Shown piece after piece: positions 1 to 9,292 of a DNA stretch of 64,000 nucleotides. A program made the translations under genes and the position numbers. The stretch comes from JBBIPA01 sp963820495. Its GTDB lineage: Bacteria > Chloroflexota > Dehalococcoidia > GIF9 > UBA5629. The stretch covers positions 310,001 through 374,000 of the forward strand of contig CAWGAF010000001.1 in NCBI GenBank assembly GCA_963820495.1, given 5' to 3'. The notes under the pieces were generated by a model that was given only the letters and a program-made list of their open reading frames with translations, made no database searches and was not told where the DNA came from. How positions within the stretch are numbered: the stretch's first letter is position 1; the number at the start of each line of letters is the position of its first letter.

Positions 1-1591
1 ATATAAGGCGGCTCCACATAGTAAAGTGATAATAGCGCCGGAAAACATAAAAGATATTAGCGAGGCTCACATTCAAGGTGAGAATATTGTCAGTCTACTG
101 GAGGACTTAAAGGCAAAGGCAATACCAGTTGCCGACTTGGTAAAACAATTAAACAATACTCTACTTACGGAACTTTACCAACAGGCCAGACCTGTCATTG
201 AGAGCGATGATCCGCTGGCGCTCATAGAAAATGCCATAAGGGCAGCGGGTTATGGTGGCGATACAAAGCCAGCACTAATAACTTATTACTCAGCCACGTC
301 TCGCTTGTTAGCCATGAGGGAAGGGGCTATGCCGGTACATTTACTGCTGGCCGGGCTAACCTCGGCAGGCAAAAGTTATACCCTGCGGGTCGTAAAAAGA
401 TTACTACCGCCTGAGGCCTATCACGAAATAGATGCAGGGTCCCCGAGTGTCCTTATTTATGATACCGCTGACCTTCAACATAGGTTGCTTATATTCGGGG
501 AAGCAGACAGTTTGCCGGCTGGCGAGGACAGTCCTGCAGCAAGCGCTATCCGCGCCCTATTACAAGACCACAGATTGCGTTATCAAGTAACCGTGAGAGA
601 CGCTGAGACGGGTGATTACATAGTGCGCTGGATTGATAAGCCTGGCCCCACGGTGCTGATAACAACATCTATAAAGCCGCTCGGTGACCAGTTAAATAGT
701 CGGTTTTTTACTCTGGAATGTTCGGATACTGCCGAGCAAATAGCAGCTGCACTTGGAGCCCAGGCCAAACTGGAACTGAGTGAAACAAATTTAGTTGACG
801 CGCAAATGGTGGCTTTCCAGGCTTACTTACAACTAAAAGCGCCCTGGAAAGTACGGGTGCCATACGCCAAAGAACTCGCCACCTCTATGGGAAAACTGCA
901 GGTGGCTCCCCGGATATTGAGAGACTACGCGAGGCTTATGTCATTGATTAAAGTAGTCGCAATATTGCGTCACCACAAACGGCAAACAGACGCCAGCGGG
1001 CGTATTGTTGCCGAACTCGAAGATTACGAAACCATAAGGCTATTGATCGGTGATATGTACATCGAGAGCAGCACAGGGGCGGCCGCTAATATCAGGCAGT
1101 TAGTCGAGGCTGTGCAGGAATTAGAACAGAAAAAAGTTGAAGGCCAAAGCATAACGAATACCACGATAGCAAAGCACTTAGGAATATGGATCAAACAAGT
1201 TACTAGACGTGCTAACAAAGCTATGCGCCAGGGATGGTTAGTCAATCGGGAGCAGCGCAAGTCATACCCTGCAGATTATACGCTTGGCGAACCTATGCCT
1301 CCAGTTGGCGGCTTACCTATATTGACCGTTGACAGGGTTGACACCCTTAAAATGGCTGACAACGGTCATGACAACATTTTTAGCTTCGGAAGCGGCACCG
1401 TTGACACGTTGACGCCTATTACCGAGGGGAAGGCAGATGACCCACCTGTTGACATGCCAGGCTACCCTACTCACCCATGTCCTAATTGTAGTTGCCCTGA
1501 TTACTGGCTGCGTGAGGCTAGCCTGTGGGGAAAAGCTGAATGGCTTTGCTCTCGGTGTCACCCAAAACCAAAAGGAAGGAGTAGCAGATGA
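1..1591 (+). CDS. Primase/helicase-type replication protein, C-terminal part (runs off left edge)
   Basis: The frame is open from base 2 onward, so the gene starts outside the window; the first possible start inside is a GTG at 26. Counting from that GTG, residues 110-117 form a Walker A loop (GLTSAGKS) and residues 154-161 a Walker B-like strand (LLIFGEAD). A helix-turn-helix-like stretch (around TNTTIAKHLG) lies at about residues 377-410, and a C-terminal zinc ribbon has a CPNC pair and a CSRC pair. The extreme N-terminus (IIAPENIKD) resembles the end of a Toprim primase core, so the whole protein may be a primase-ATPase fusion. Such proteins belong to plasmids, phages and integrative elements, which fits the island. 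It overlaps the next gene by four bases (ATGA). The ATPase call is solid; the exact family is not recognised. Confidence 0.6.
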   Translation, partial: YKAAPHSKVIIAPENIKDISEAHIQGENIVSLLEDLKAKAIPVADLVKQLNNTLLTELYQQARPVIESDDPLALIENAIRAAGYGGDTKPALITYYSATSRLLAMREGAMPVHLLLAGLTSAGKSYTLRVVKRLLPPEAYHEIDAGSPSVLIYDTADLQHRLLIFGEADSLPAGEDSPAASAIRALLQDHRLRYQVTVRDAETGDYIVRWIDKPGPTVLITTSIKPLGDQLNSRFFTLECSDTAEQIAAALGAQAKLELSETNLVDAQMVAFQAYLQLKAPWKVRVPYAKELATSMGKLQVAPRILRDYARLMSLIKVVAILRHHKRQTDASGRIVAELEDYETIRLLIGDMYIESSTGAAANIRQLVEAVQELEQKKVEGQSITNTTIAKHLGIWIKQVTRRANKAMRQGWLVNREQRKSYPADYTLGEPMPPVGGLPILTVDRVDTLKMADNGHDNIFSFGSGTVDTLTPITEGKADDPPVDMPGYPTHPCPNCSCPDYWLREASLWGKAEWLCSRCHPKPKGRSSR

Positions 1592-1810
1592 AAGTACAAT
1601 GCCCTAATTGTGGGAAAAATGTGGTGGTCGATGGTTTGGGGTCGTAAACGGCTAAATATATCACTTAAAAACATTTGTGAGTGCCTTAGAAGGCATTGTA
1701 GCGTGGCGGCAGCAGCCCAAGAGCTTGGGTGTAGCCAAAGTTACATATTCGCTGCCCTGAAAGCCAGCGGGTTAAAACTCAAAGATGTAATTGATGGGCA
1801 AATCAAATAA
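1588..1810 (+). pseudogene. Small zinc-ribbon/helix-turn-helix protein, frameshifted
   Basis: The ATG at 1588 overlaps the stop of the replication gene and starts a zinc-knuckle peptide (MKVQCPNCGKNVVVDGLG) that hits TAA at 1645-1647. The frame one base further on continues at once with RKRLNIS and a helix-turn-helix segment (VAAAAQELGCSQSYIFAALK) down to TAA at 1810. Removing one G from the GGGG run at 1638-1641 joins both parts into a 73-residue protein whose junction reads GLGRKR. It is therefore one gene carrying one extra base, through real mutation or a homopolymer error. A DNA-binding role as regulator or accessory of the replication gene is inferred from the HTH and the translational coupling. 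Confidence 0.6.
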
Positions 1811-1999
1811 TCCAGAAAAAGAATACACGCTGATGCATACTTCTATATGTAGACAAGGATTCCTTTGACATCTATAATAACATTCACCTTTATACATTGA
1901 GAGGCTTTGCCTTAAAAGTATGACTTGCCCCAAAAGTAAGCAAGTTGCCTCAAGAGTCATTTTTAAGGCAAGGCTAGGGAAAAGGGAGAGAGGGACACT

Positions 2000-3508
2000 A
2001 TGAGTTTTGAATACCTTGGTCAAAAATGGAATGCTGATATCGATGCTGCCGAACAGCTAAAAGGGTATTTAATCCAGAACGGTGGCATTGAAGACAAGAA
2101 CATTAAAAGCGAACACGAAGCATGGCGGGTAAAATTCTCCGATGCCACATTTACATATTACAAAAAAGGAACCTTGTTTTCGACAGGCACTAATGACCAA
2201 GCAGTAAAAGATGCTTGGGATTTTGTTGCCACTCTAATTGACAGTACTCTTATTGCTCCAACAAGAGACTTCTGTATCGGGTTTGATGAGACTGGGAAAG
2301 GAGAGGTGTTAGGTCATACAGTTCTTGTCGGTGTGATCTTCCCTGCCAAAATCTTCAATGAGGTAAAAGAGCTTGTTGGTGTTGCAGATACAAAAAAGAA
2401 GCATGGAGTGGACTATTGGGATGATATATTAAAACGGATGGATATGATGCGGCCTAAAGGGCTTAATTTCATGGTAGAGAAAATTCCGCCCTGGCACGTC
2501 GATAAGTTTAATCTCAATAAGTTTATGGATGTTGTTTATCAACGAATTCTCTCTAACTTTACACGCCATGTTGAACTCTCAAAATGCAGAATTGTACTAG
2601 ACGATTATGGAGTTGGTGAGAGCCTTAAGAGGTTTCTGCGCTCGTTAGAAAATGCCGGGGCAGAAGTGAAAGTGGTAAACAAAGCTGATGTAATATACCT
2701 TGAATCCAAGGTTGCCTCGGTTCTTGCAAAAAGAGAGCGAGAAAAAGTCATCGAAGCGATATCACGGTCTGGAGAATTCAAATTAGAAAATTGCAGCATC
2801 GGAAGCGGAAATGCAGGAGATGTGAATACTTTAACATGGCTTAAAGCCTGGAAACAGACAGGAAAATCTTGGCCTTGGTTTGTTAAGCGATCATTTAAAA
2901 CTGTATGCGAGATTGATGGCAGATCACAAGTGCATAAATCTGTCATACCCTTAAGAGCTGATATTCTATCTAAAGATTTTATAGAGCAATTTGAAGCAGG
3001 GCAATTCTCTATAACCTCGCTGTCCATTGTTTGCCCTTCATGTGGTGAAAGAAGCAAAGCCGCGCTTGTTACTATCGACAATAAAGAGACCTGTATTAGG
3101 TGTCTTTCTTGCAAAAAGTCAATTCCAGATATCAATACAACTTTGAGATATTATTGCGGGTTTCTATTACCAGATAGCAATATTATTCTTGGCGGTTTGC
3201 TTAGTAAAGATTTGGAATTGTCAAAATTTTTTGAAGGATTCACGGTTTTGTTTAACCCCGTAGTTAAAAAGGAATGTGATACATCGGGTGGTAAAAGGGA
3301 ATTTGACAAGCTAGCAAATTTTGCAGCAATGGGTAGGATTAGACTAGACGAGATAACTTCAGCTTCATTTGATCAAACATCATCTAGCCTTGAACGTGAT
3401 GAAATCATTAAAAACAGTGCATTAAGCTCTAATGCAATACTCATGACCGGTGATGGTTCTATGAAAGCATTTGCTCAAGCTCAAAATCTATTTTGCCTTC
3501 ATGCGTAA
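2000..3508 (+). CDS. RNase HIII-like / zinc ribbon / PIN fusion nuclease
   Basis: A 502-residue protein with four parts. Residues about 15-80 resemble the TBP-like substrate-binding domain of RNase HIII (ATFTYYKKGTLFSTG). Residues 90-300 are an RNase HII/HIII core: D96-E97 in DETGKG, a third acid at D201/D202, a helix at 230-245 (ADVIYLESKVASVLA) and a last acid at D274. Residues 345-371 are a zinc ribbon with two CxxC pairs and an extra Cys. Residues 388-502 look like a PIN nuclease, with D392 (LLPDSNIIL), E425, D467 and D485 (LMTGDGSMKAFA). RNase HIII cuts RNA in RNA-DNA hybrids; PIN domains cut RNA. Two nuclease modules in one chain suggest a defence or toxin role, in line with the neighbours. 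Start ATG follows a purine-rich ribosome site. The function of the fusion is inferred. Confidence 0.65.
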   Translation: MSFEYLGQKWNADIDAAEQLKGYLIQNGGIEDKNIKSEHEAWRVKFSDATFTYYKKGTLFSTGTNDQAVKDAWDFVATLIDSTLIAPTRDFCIGFDETGKGEVLGHTVLVGVIFPAKIFNEVKELVGVADTKKKHGVDYWDDILKRMDMMRPKGLNFMVEKIPPWHVDKFNLNKFMDVVYQRILSNFTRHVELSKCRIVLDDYGVGESLKRFLRSLENAGAEVKVVNKADVIYLESKVASVLAKREREKVIEAISRSGEFKLENCSIGSGNAGDVNTLTWLKAWKQTGKSWPWFVKRSFKTVCEIDGRSQVHKSVIPLRADILSKDFIEQFEAGQFSITSLSIVCPSCGERSKAALVTIDNKETCIRCLSCKKSIPDINTTLRYYCGFLLPDSNIILGGLLSKDLELSKFFEGFTVLFNPVVKKECDTSGGKREFDKLANFAAMGRIRLDEITSASFDQTSSSLERDEIIKNSALSSNAILMTGDGSMKAFAQAQNLFCLHA

Positions 3509-3542
3509 TTATCTAAGAAATTTTAGGGTTATCCATTCGTTT

Positions 3543-5321
3543 TTATAACAATATCCTCTTAATGTTTTCTTGAAGCCTTTCCTTCCTTCTGCTAAAGAAA
3601 CTCTCAAAATCCCTGAATTCGAGGCCAGCATCTTCTGGGATGTAATTGTCATTTAAGAACTTCTTGATATCGGACACATTAGGCTTGCCATTAGGGTCAA
3701 CCCCGTACAGCCACTCTTTGAAAGGCGTCTTGTTTTTGGTCTCATTTTCTACCCCTTCCATGATTTGAAGGTTCGGAAGCTGATCTTTAAGTTTTTTCCA
3801 CCAGTTAAACTTTTCCTCGCTAATGCTATAACTCCTCAATTTTGCATCGGTGAACAGGCTAACTGGATGTATATGATCTTGATGAAACTTAACCTGGCCC
3901 AGTCTAATATTGGGATACAGCAGTGATAACACCATAAAGGTATATGGCCCCTTCTCATACTCCAAGATATCTTCAATATCATCGGCCATTATTTTTAGCG
4001 TCCTGTTACCCGGCAACTTAGCGGTATTCATCAGAGCTTCAAAAGAGAAATTCTTCTCTTTAAGTATATAGAGGTCGCCGTCTTTTCGCCTAAGTGTCTC
4101 TCGCATATTCGATAGAACTTGGTCACCTTGCCCGCCAAATGTTTGCTTAAGAAGAGCATGGATCAAATATCTTCTAAGCTCTTTCTTAGATGAGCTGTCA
4201 GCATTTCCCCCATTCTTGAGATAGTAAGCGATTGGAATCACAGCGTTCTGTGATGTAAGATTTTCACCACTGAAGCCAAACTCTGTCAGAATAGTGACAG
4301 AATGCTCGATAGACATTTTTATACTATCCCATTCGTTCATTATCTTCTCTATGTTATCTTTCTTAAAGCTCCTTACTTTGAAAAGAACCGGCGAGTCAGT
4401 CAACACTAAGCACATTCTCATAACAAAGTCGTTATCAAAGCGAAATCCTTCACCCTTGTTGTTAATAGTCTCCAATAGTGTTTCAATTTCCTCCCGCGCG
4501 CGTTCCCAATTAGCCACAATCGTAGAAAAAAGTAGGTCTGACTTAGACAGAATCGTACCACCACTGTTGACTCTGACAAAGATATCCAATATCTCATCCA
4601 AGTCCTGTTCATCTACCTTGTAATAGCTGATCAATTCTTCTATCACCAAACGCTGATGCAATATTCTCAGTATTCTTTTTATCAGATCCCTTTTTTGTTC
4701 AACTGCCACACGGGCTTTGTCTCCAAGGTCACCTTGCTCCAATAGATGGTCGTAATACTCATCTATCTTGGGATCTTTCTCCCACAACAGGACATTTCTA
4801 ACCGGAAACCACAAATGTTTTTCGTCTAACTGTCTGGCCTCTTCATCTGTAAGAAATCTAAACTCGTAGATGAAGCCGTCATCTGACACAATTTCTGGCT
4901 TAAGCAAGTTTAGATGGAGCTTTCTTTTGGGAAAAGCAGCATCGTTTTCCCATCGCGCATGGGTTTTCTTATAAGCATAAGTGCCTTGCAAGGCAATGTA
5001 CATGGAACCCAATCTCTGTTGCCCATCCAAGACTCCAATTATCTCTTCCTTTAGTTCAGGCTTTGGTGCTATTTCGTTACGGCTCCTGTCTCTCTCATGA
5101 TATTCTTGGATGAATTTGTAAAATGTATAATTGTTTTTATTTTCACCAGCGACAAACCAGAAAAGAAAAGTTCCAATTGGATAACCCCTCATGATGGAAT
5201 CGAAGAAACTCTCTATCTGCTGACAATCCCATACAAATTTTCTTTGGATTGCCGGAAGATAGAAATCATTCCTGCCTATTTTCTCAATGATCTCTTTTAT
5301 TTTGTGTTGGTAATAGCTCAT
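3543..5321 (-). CDS. DUF262/DUF1524 (GmrSD-like) protein
   Basis: About 592 residues. I start at the ATG at 5321 because AGGAGG lies just before it; an upstream in-frame ATG at 5366 lacks one. The N-terminal half is a ParB-like DUF262 domain with the hallmark QRKFVW, YPIGTFLFW and DGQQRLGSMY motifs. A second hallmark (VNSGGTILSKSDLLFSTI) lies near the middle. The C-terminal region has a His-Me finger-type DHIHP motif typical of DUF1524. GmrSD enzymes of this architecture are type IV restriction systems that cut modified phage DNA, with the DGQQR motif involved in nucleotide binding. The catalytic H is present, so the enzyme looks intact. It converges on the RNase HIII-PIN gene and lies in the defence block. 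Confidence 0.8.
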   Translation of the reverse strand: MSYYQHKIKEIIEKIGRNDFYLPAIQRKFVWDCQQIESFFDSIMRGYPIGTFLFWFVAGENKNNYTFYKFIQEYHERDRSRNEIAPKPELKEEIIGVLDGQQRLGSMYIALQGTYAYKKTHARWENDAAFPKRKLHLNLLKPEIVSDDGFIYEFRFLTDEEARQLDEKHLWFPVRNVLLWEKDPKIDEYYDHLLEQGDLGDKARVAVEQKRDLIKRILRILHQRLVIEELISYYKVDEQDLDEILDIFVRVNSGGTILSKSDLLFSTIVANWERAREEIETLLETINNKGEGFRFDNDFVMRMCLVLTDSPVLFKVRSFKKDNIEKIMNEWDSIKMSIEHSVTILTEFGFSGENLTSQNAVIPIAYYLKNGGNADSSSKKELRRYLIHALLKQTFGGQGDQVLSNMRETLRRKDGDLYILKEKNFSFEALMNTAKLPGNRTLKIMADDIEDILEYEKGPYTFMVLSLLYPNIRLGQVKFHQDHIHPVSLFTDAKLRSYSISEEKFNWWKKLKDQLPNLQIMEGVENETKNKTPFKEWLYGVDPNGKPNVSDIKKFLNDNYIPEDAGLEFRDFESFFSRRKERLQENIKRILL

Positions 5322-5672
5322 TTGCCCCTCCTTCTGCCAAGACAATATTGACAGATTTCCTAACAAATCTGGAATAAAGGATTAAGCTCTCCTATCAAAT
5401 ATCTGAGTTCATTATATCATGCCAAAGGCGTAGAACAGTCGCAATTCCTGTGTGTAATACGAGAATAGCTAAGCTAACTCATTTTCACGGATCCTGACCG
5501 CTAGAAAGTGTAATAAAAAAACGTGTACGATGATGTAGGCGGTTGATTACACTTATTTCAAATGCGGCGCACTGTAGAGGTTTGAACCCACGACTACTTA
5601 TCTAGAATATATTAGCGGCCTGTTTAGAATCAAAAGACAAACATCCTTACTGAGAGAGCAAAACACTCACAA
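5322..5672. other. Intergenic region, 351 bp
   Basis: Lies between the start of the DUF262 gene and the end of the YhaN-like gene, both on the reverse strand, so it must hold the promoter of the DUF262 gene. I see no open frame of note. A GGTTTGAACCCAC stretch at about 5579 recalls a tRNA T-arm in reverse, but no acceptor or anticodon arm goes with it. Confidence 0.4.
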
Positions 5673-7793
5673 CTACTCCAGTAGTATTTTGTTGCCGTAA
5701 TTGTCATATGTGTCACTACAGGTGAAGAGAAGGATTTGATTCTCTTTAGCTAACTCTTGAAGTAGCGGTATCGTTCTCTTTAGTCTCTTGGGGTGGAAGT
5801 TAACAAACGGGTCATCCAAAAGAAGAGGCGGCTTCTTCCCTTCCGTGATGAGGTTTACCAGCGCAAATCTGGCACAGATGTAGAACTGGTCTTGCGTTGC
5901 CCGGCTTAGCTCTGAGACATTCACCCAATCTTGCTTCTCCGGAGAAAAAGTCTGGATGGATAAATCTTTCTCGTTTATTCTGACCTGAATGTATCTACTA
6001 TCAGTTATGATAGATATGTACCTACCAAGTTCCTTTTCCAGGACATTGGCTGCCCTAGAAAGCGCCTGCTTGTGAGCTTCTTCCAGAACTTGTCTGGTTG
6101 TCTCAAAAACCTTCTGTTTTCTTTCCCAGAATTTCCGTTCTTGCTCCAGCCGCTCTAATTCCTCTTCTGCGCTCGCCAGTTGGTCTGTGTCAGCATCTGT
6201 GTATACGAAAAAGTTGTCGAGCCCAACTTTCTTGCCTTCGAGGTCTCTTTTCTGTTCTACTAGACCACCTAGGCCATTGACCTCTATCTCTAGCTTCTGC
6301 AATTCAAGTGGCTTCAGCTTGAAAGGGAGGAGCTTCTTTAGTTCATCTTGGTTGGCTGTCACTTTTATTGCTAAACCAGAGTTCTCTGCCTCAAAGTTTT
6401 CCCAGTTTTTATCACCCAGTATTCCACTCAGCTTATCAAATAGCTGATTTCTTTGTCTTAGCTTTGTCTCGTAGTCACCATGTTGCCTCTCATATTTATC
6501 ATAATCTTGGAAGCCAAACGAATTGAGAACGGACTTTACTAAGTCTTCCTTGATTTGAATTTTGCTCTCCAGTGTCTTCAACTCGTTGGATATGTAATCT
6601 TTTTTCCTCCTGTCGGCTATTTGGGGAATCAGCCAGAAGTATCCTAAAAGCAGCAGCCCGGCGGCTGCAACTGCAAAACCAAAATAGAGGTATTTACCAA
6701 TAACCAAGCCTGCCAACCCACTTACTAACCCACTTACCAAGAATGCGATACCTAAAACACGGGCCCACAAGGCAGGTTTTTGTCCTTCCAACGCCTTCAA
6801 TTCATTCTGTCTGCTAATCTTCTGCTCTCCTAAACTTCCTAGCTCGTGTTTTGCATCCTTAAGTTGTGCAATATCTGCTTCTCTGCCAGAGAAACAGGCG
6901 AACTCTCTTCCTAATTGTTCATCGGCGCTCTCCAACTCTTTCTTAAATCCTCTGGCCCTTTCAAAATCTCCGTACTGTTTGGTATCTCTTGCTATATCAG
7001 CTTCAAGTTGTAGGATTCTGTTGTTTTTTTCAAGCACTCCTTGTTTTGAGGGTAGAACATTGTTTATCTGCTTCAGTTGTTCTCTTGCTCTGTTCAGTTC
7101 TCTTCTTTTTTCCATCAAGCCGTTAACCTTGATTTCCTGCGTTGTTTTCTCACTGCGACGTCCTTCTATTGGTTCCTGGATGTTTGAAAGATAATAATAG
7201 GGACCCTTAGCAGGCTTATTGTGTGTTTTGCTGTATAACTTTGCCAGAATAGCTGGGACATCCACTCCCTCTGCTCCACTCAATGTGGCTTGCAATCGTT
7301 GTGCTATAGGACCATACGCTTTTTGCCAATCAGCACCTTTTTCCTTTACGCTTGGCGGAATAATCCTTATCAGCTCGTCTTGGCCTATGCATGCCGTGCT
7401 TTCAAAAAAGACTTCCGACGGACAGCCCATAAGTTCTGTTACTTTAGTTGTGATAGCATTTTTATTTGTTATGGGGCGTTCCTGTGAGCCTTTGCAAACG
7501 AGCTTGCAAGTTCTGTCCCTCAAGCTCTTGCTCAGCTGATACACCGCTGCATTGACCTGAAACTCGAGCTCTATTTCCCAGGGTTCATCTGTGCCCCAGC
7601 TTGTCAGTTTACGTACGTCCTCACTCGTACTGGTGGGATCCTGGAACAACGCCTTTGTTATGGCTATGCGCAGTGATGACTTTCCCGCTTCATTATCGCT
7701 TCCCTTGACGATATTTAGTCCAGGGAAAAAGGTTATCAAGTCTTCCTTCTTGATGCCTCTGAACCGTATGGCCATAATGCTCTTAAGTATCAT
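5673..7793 (-). CDS. YhaN-like SMC/SbcC-family ATPase with membrane hairpin
   Basis: A 706-residue ATPase. The Walker A loop is at residues 31-40 (GSDNEAGKSS). Long charged coiled-coil segments flank two closely spaced hydrophobic helices at about residues 345-395. The ABC signature lies in SELSRATQDQFY and the Walker B in PPLLLDDPFVNF near the C-terminus. Paired membrane helices in the middle of the coiled coil are known for YhaN of Bacillus, whereas SbcC and Rad50 have a zinc hook there. The start overlaps the stop of the upstream exonuclease gene by four bases, so the two are translationally coupled and probably form a membrane-anchored nuclease-ATPase complex. Its role in DNA end processing or phage defence is inferred from family and position. 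Confidence 0.75.
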   Translation of the reverse strand: MILKSIMAIRFRGIKKEDLITFFPGLNIVKGSDNEAGKSSLRIAITKALFQDPTSTSEDVRKLTSWGTDEPWEIELEFQVNAAVYQLSKSLRDRTCKLVCKGSQERPITNKNAITTKVTELMGCPSEVFFESTACIGQDELIRIIPPSVKEKGADWQKAYGPIAQRLQATLSGAEGVDVPAILAKLYSKTHNKPAKGPYYYLSNIQEPIEGRRSEKTTQEIKVNGLMEKRRELNRAREQLKQINNVLPSKQGVLEKNNRILQLEADIARDTKQYGDFERARGFKKELESADEQLGREFACFSGREADIAQLKDAKHELGSLGEQKISRQNELKALEGQKPALWARVLGIAFLVSGLVSGLAGLVIGKYLYFGFAVAAAGLLLLGYFWLIPQIADRRKKDYISNELKTLESKIQIKEDLVKSVLNSFGFQDYDKYERQHGDYETKLRQRNQLFDKLSGILGDKNWENFEAENSGLAIKVTANQDELKKLLPFKLKPLELQKLEIEVNGLGGLVEQKRDLEGKKVGLDNFFVYTDADTDQLASAEEELERLEQERKFWERKQKVFETTRQVLEEAHKQALSRAANVLEKELGRYISIITDSRYIQVRINEKDLSIQTFSPEKQDWVNVSELSRATQDQFYICARFALVNLITEGKKPPLLLDDPFVNFHPKRLKRTIPLLQELAKENQILLFTCSDTYDNYGNKILLE

Positions 7794-8932
7794 TCGATCA
7801 CCTGCGAACGCCCTTGGAGAAGGGCAAAGCCGAGCTTCAAAGCCTCCTCATACACCGATCTCTCCTCTTCATCGCCGACCAATTTAATCTTGTCCTGCAT
7901 GAGCTTTATGAATTTGCCTGTCACTGTTTCTTCCGAGAAGTTTTCAGGGGTAACTTCATCCAACTTGGGATGCCACTTGTCCTCTACTCGAAGACAGAAA
8001 AACTGCCTGCCCAGCAGGTCTTCTATTTCTTTAGAATTCGGATCGTAATCCGTAGTACATAAGCCTTCCAATGTCACTTTCAATATCAAATCTGGACTAG
8101 CTTTAGCTTCAATAAGCTTCATTATTTCCGCTGTAGATTTAACGAGGCCAACATCTATGTGTATCTCGTCGAATTCCTTAGTTCCCACCCGAAGCGGAGT
8201 GACTTTAACATCGCCTTTTTCCTGTATGGTAACCATGGCTACGTTGCCAGCGCCCTTCTGATCCATGGATATGGGTTCGGGAGAGCCACAATAAAATGCT
8301 CCGGTGTTTCCCTGGCTGAAGTCCTGGAAAGAGTGCCAATGACCCAGAGCAAGGTAATCAAACCCTGAGCTTGCTATCTCACTCCTATCGAGCAGCATCG
8401 CTTCTTGCTCTATCCTTCCGGGGATCCTGATAGAGCAATGTGCCATGCCGATGTGAAATCTTACGTCTTTGACTAGCAATAGCCCCTGTATAGGGCTTTC
8501 GCCGTATGATTTACCATCAAAAGCTTTCCCATACACAGTGAGATCGAGATCCTTGTAAATCTCATGGTCATGTCCAGGTGTAAATACTGTCACATTTGGA
8601 GGAAAGCTAACAAAACGGTATATAGACTCATCGTTGTAAACGTCGTGAGTTCCAGGCAGGATGCATACGCGGATGCCATTTTCATCTAGCTTTTTGAACG
8701 CCGATAACACCTTCCCGATAACGATTCCATGCACACGATTGGTTTCGAAAAGGTCACCCACTATGAGGAGGATAGAGGTCTTTTCAGTTATAGACAGTTC
8801 TATTATCTTCTCGAAAGTGCTGAGAAGTTGGTTTCTGTATTCTCTGCCTTTTTCACCCAGAAAGCCTTTTTCAGCCTTGGAAGAAAATCCACCACCTAGG
8901 TGGATGTCAGCAGTGTGCAATACTCTAATCAT
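7790..8932 (-). CDS. YhaO/SbcD-like metallophosphoesterase (DNA repair exonuclease)
   Basis: A 380-residue calcineurin-like phosphoesterase of the Mre11/SbcD type. The metal-binding motifs are in order: HTADIHLGG at residue 6, VGDLFE near 59, LPGTHD near 95, a histidine motif MAHCSI near 160 and LGHWHSF near 197. The C-terminal 130 residues are the less conserved capping region. Such enzymes cut DNA ends with Mn2+ and work with an SMC-like ATPase, which here is the coupled gene downstream. Nothing essential is missing. The pair could be a housekeeping repair unit, but it sits among restriction genes. Confidence 0.78.
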   Translation of the reverse strand: MIRVLHTADIHLGGGFSSKAEKGFLGEKGREYRNQLLSTFEKIIELSITEKTSILLIVGDLFETNRVHGIVIGKVLSAFKKLDENGIRVCILPGTHDVYNDESIYRFVSFPPNVTVFTPGHDHEIYKDLDLTVYGKAFDGKSYGESPIQGLLLVKDVRFHIGMAHCSIRIPGRIEQEAMLLDRSEIASSGFDYLALGHWHSFQDFSQGNTGAFYCGSPEPISMDQKGAGNVAMVTIQEKGDVKVTPLRVGTKEFDEIHIDVGLVKSTAEIMKLIEAKASPDLILKVTLEGLCTTDYDPNSKEIEDLLGRQFFCLRVEDKWHPKLDEVTPENFSEETVTGKFIKLMQDKIKLVGDEEERSVYEEALKLGFALLQGRSQVIE

Positions 8933-9292
8933 CGCTCGACGCCAGCTCGGACTTTAGCCTTACAAAAGCAGTTTACTTCTATGGTAGGTAGCCTTAGTGT
9001 ATACCAAGCCCAAACATAGGTCAACAGATACGATATATTTGCTGTACTAAGACTGCACACTCCGTTACAAAGGGTAATAACGACAGTATCTAAGATTCCA
9101 CTACGCACATGGTCGGATTGCACAAAAGTCAGTTTTGTTACCCCACGTCGGTTGACCGAACCGATATATTTTACTAGCCGAGTATGCTCTCAAAAACGGT
9201 GGTCTTGTCTGCAAGCCATAATAGGGTATAAAATGAGCCATGCCAAAAGGGCTTGATTTAGGAGATGGTGACTTAAACAAGGGGACAGTCCG
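8933..9292. other. Intergenic divergent region, 360 bp
   Basis: Divergent spacer between the exonuclease gene (reverse) and the PLD nuclease gene (forward), so promoters of both must lie here. I see no protein I would accept and no clear repeat. Confidence 0.4.

Noticed and set aside
1024..1561. Reverse-strand frames inside the replication gene
   Set aside because: They are shadows of the forward gene, with no motif or ribosome site.
5575..5600. Possible tRNA T-arm (GGTTTGAACCCAC in reverse)
   Set aside because: The stem does not pair properly and no acceptor, D-arm or anticodon arm can be built around it.
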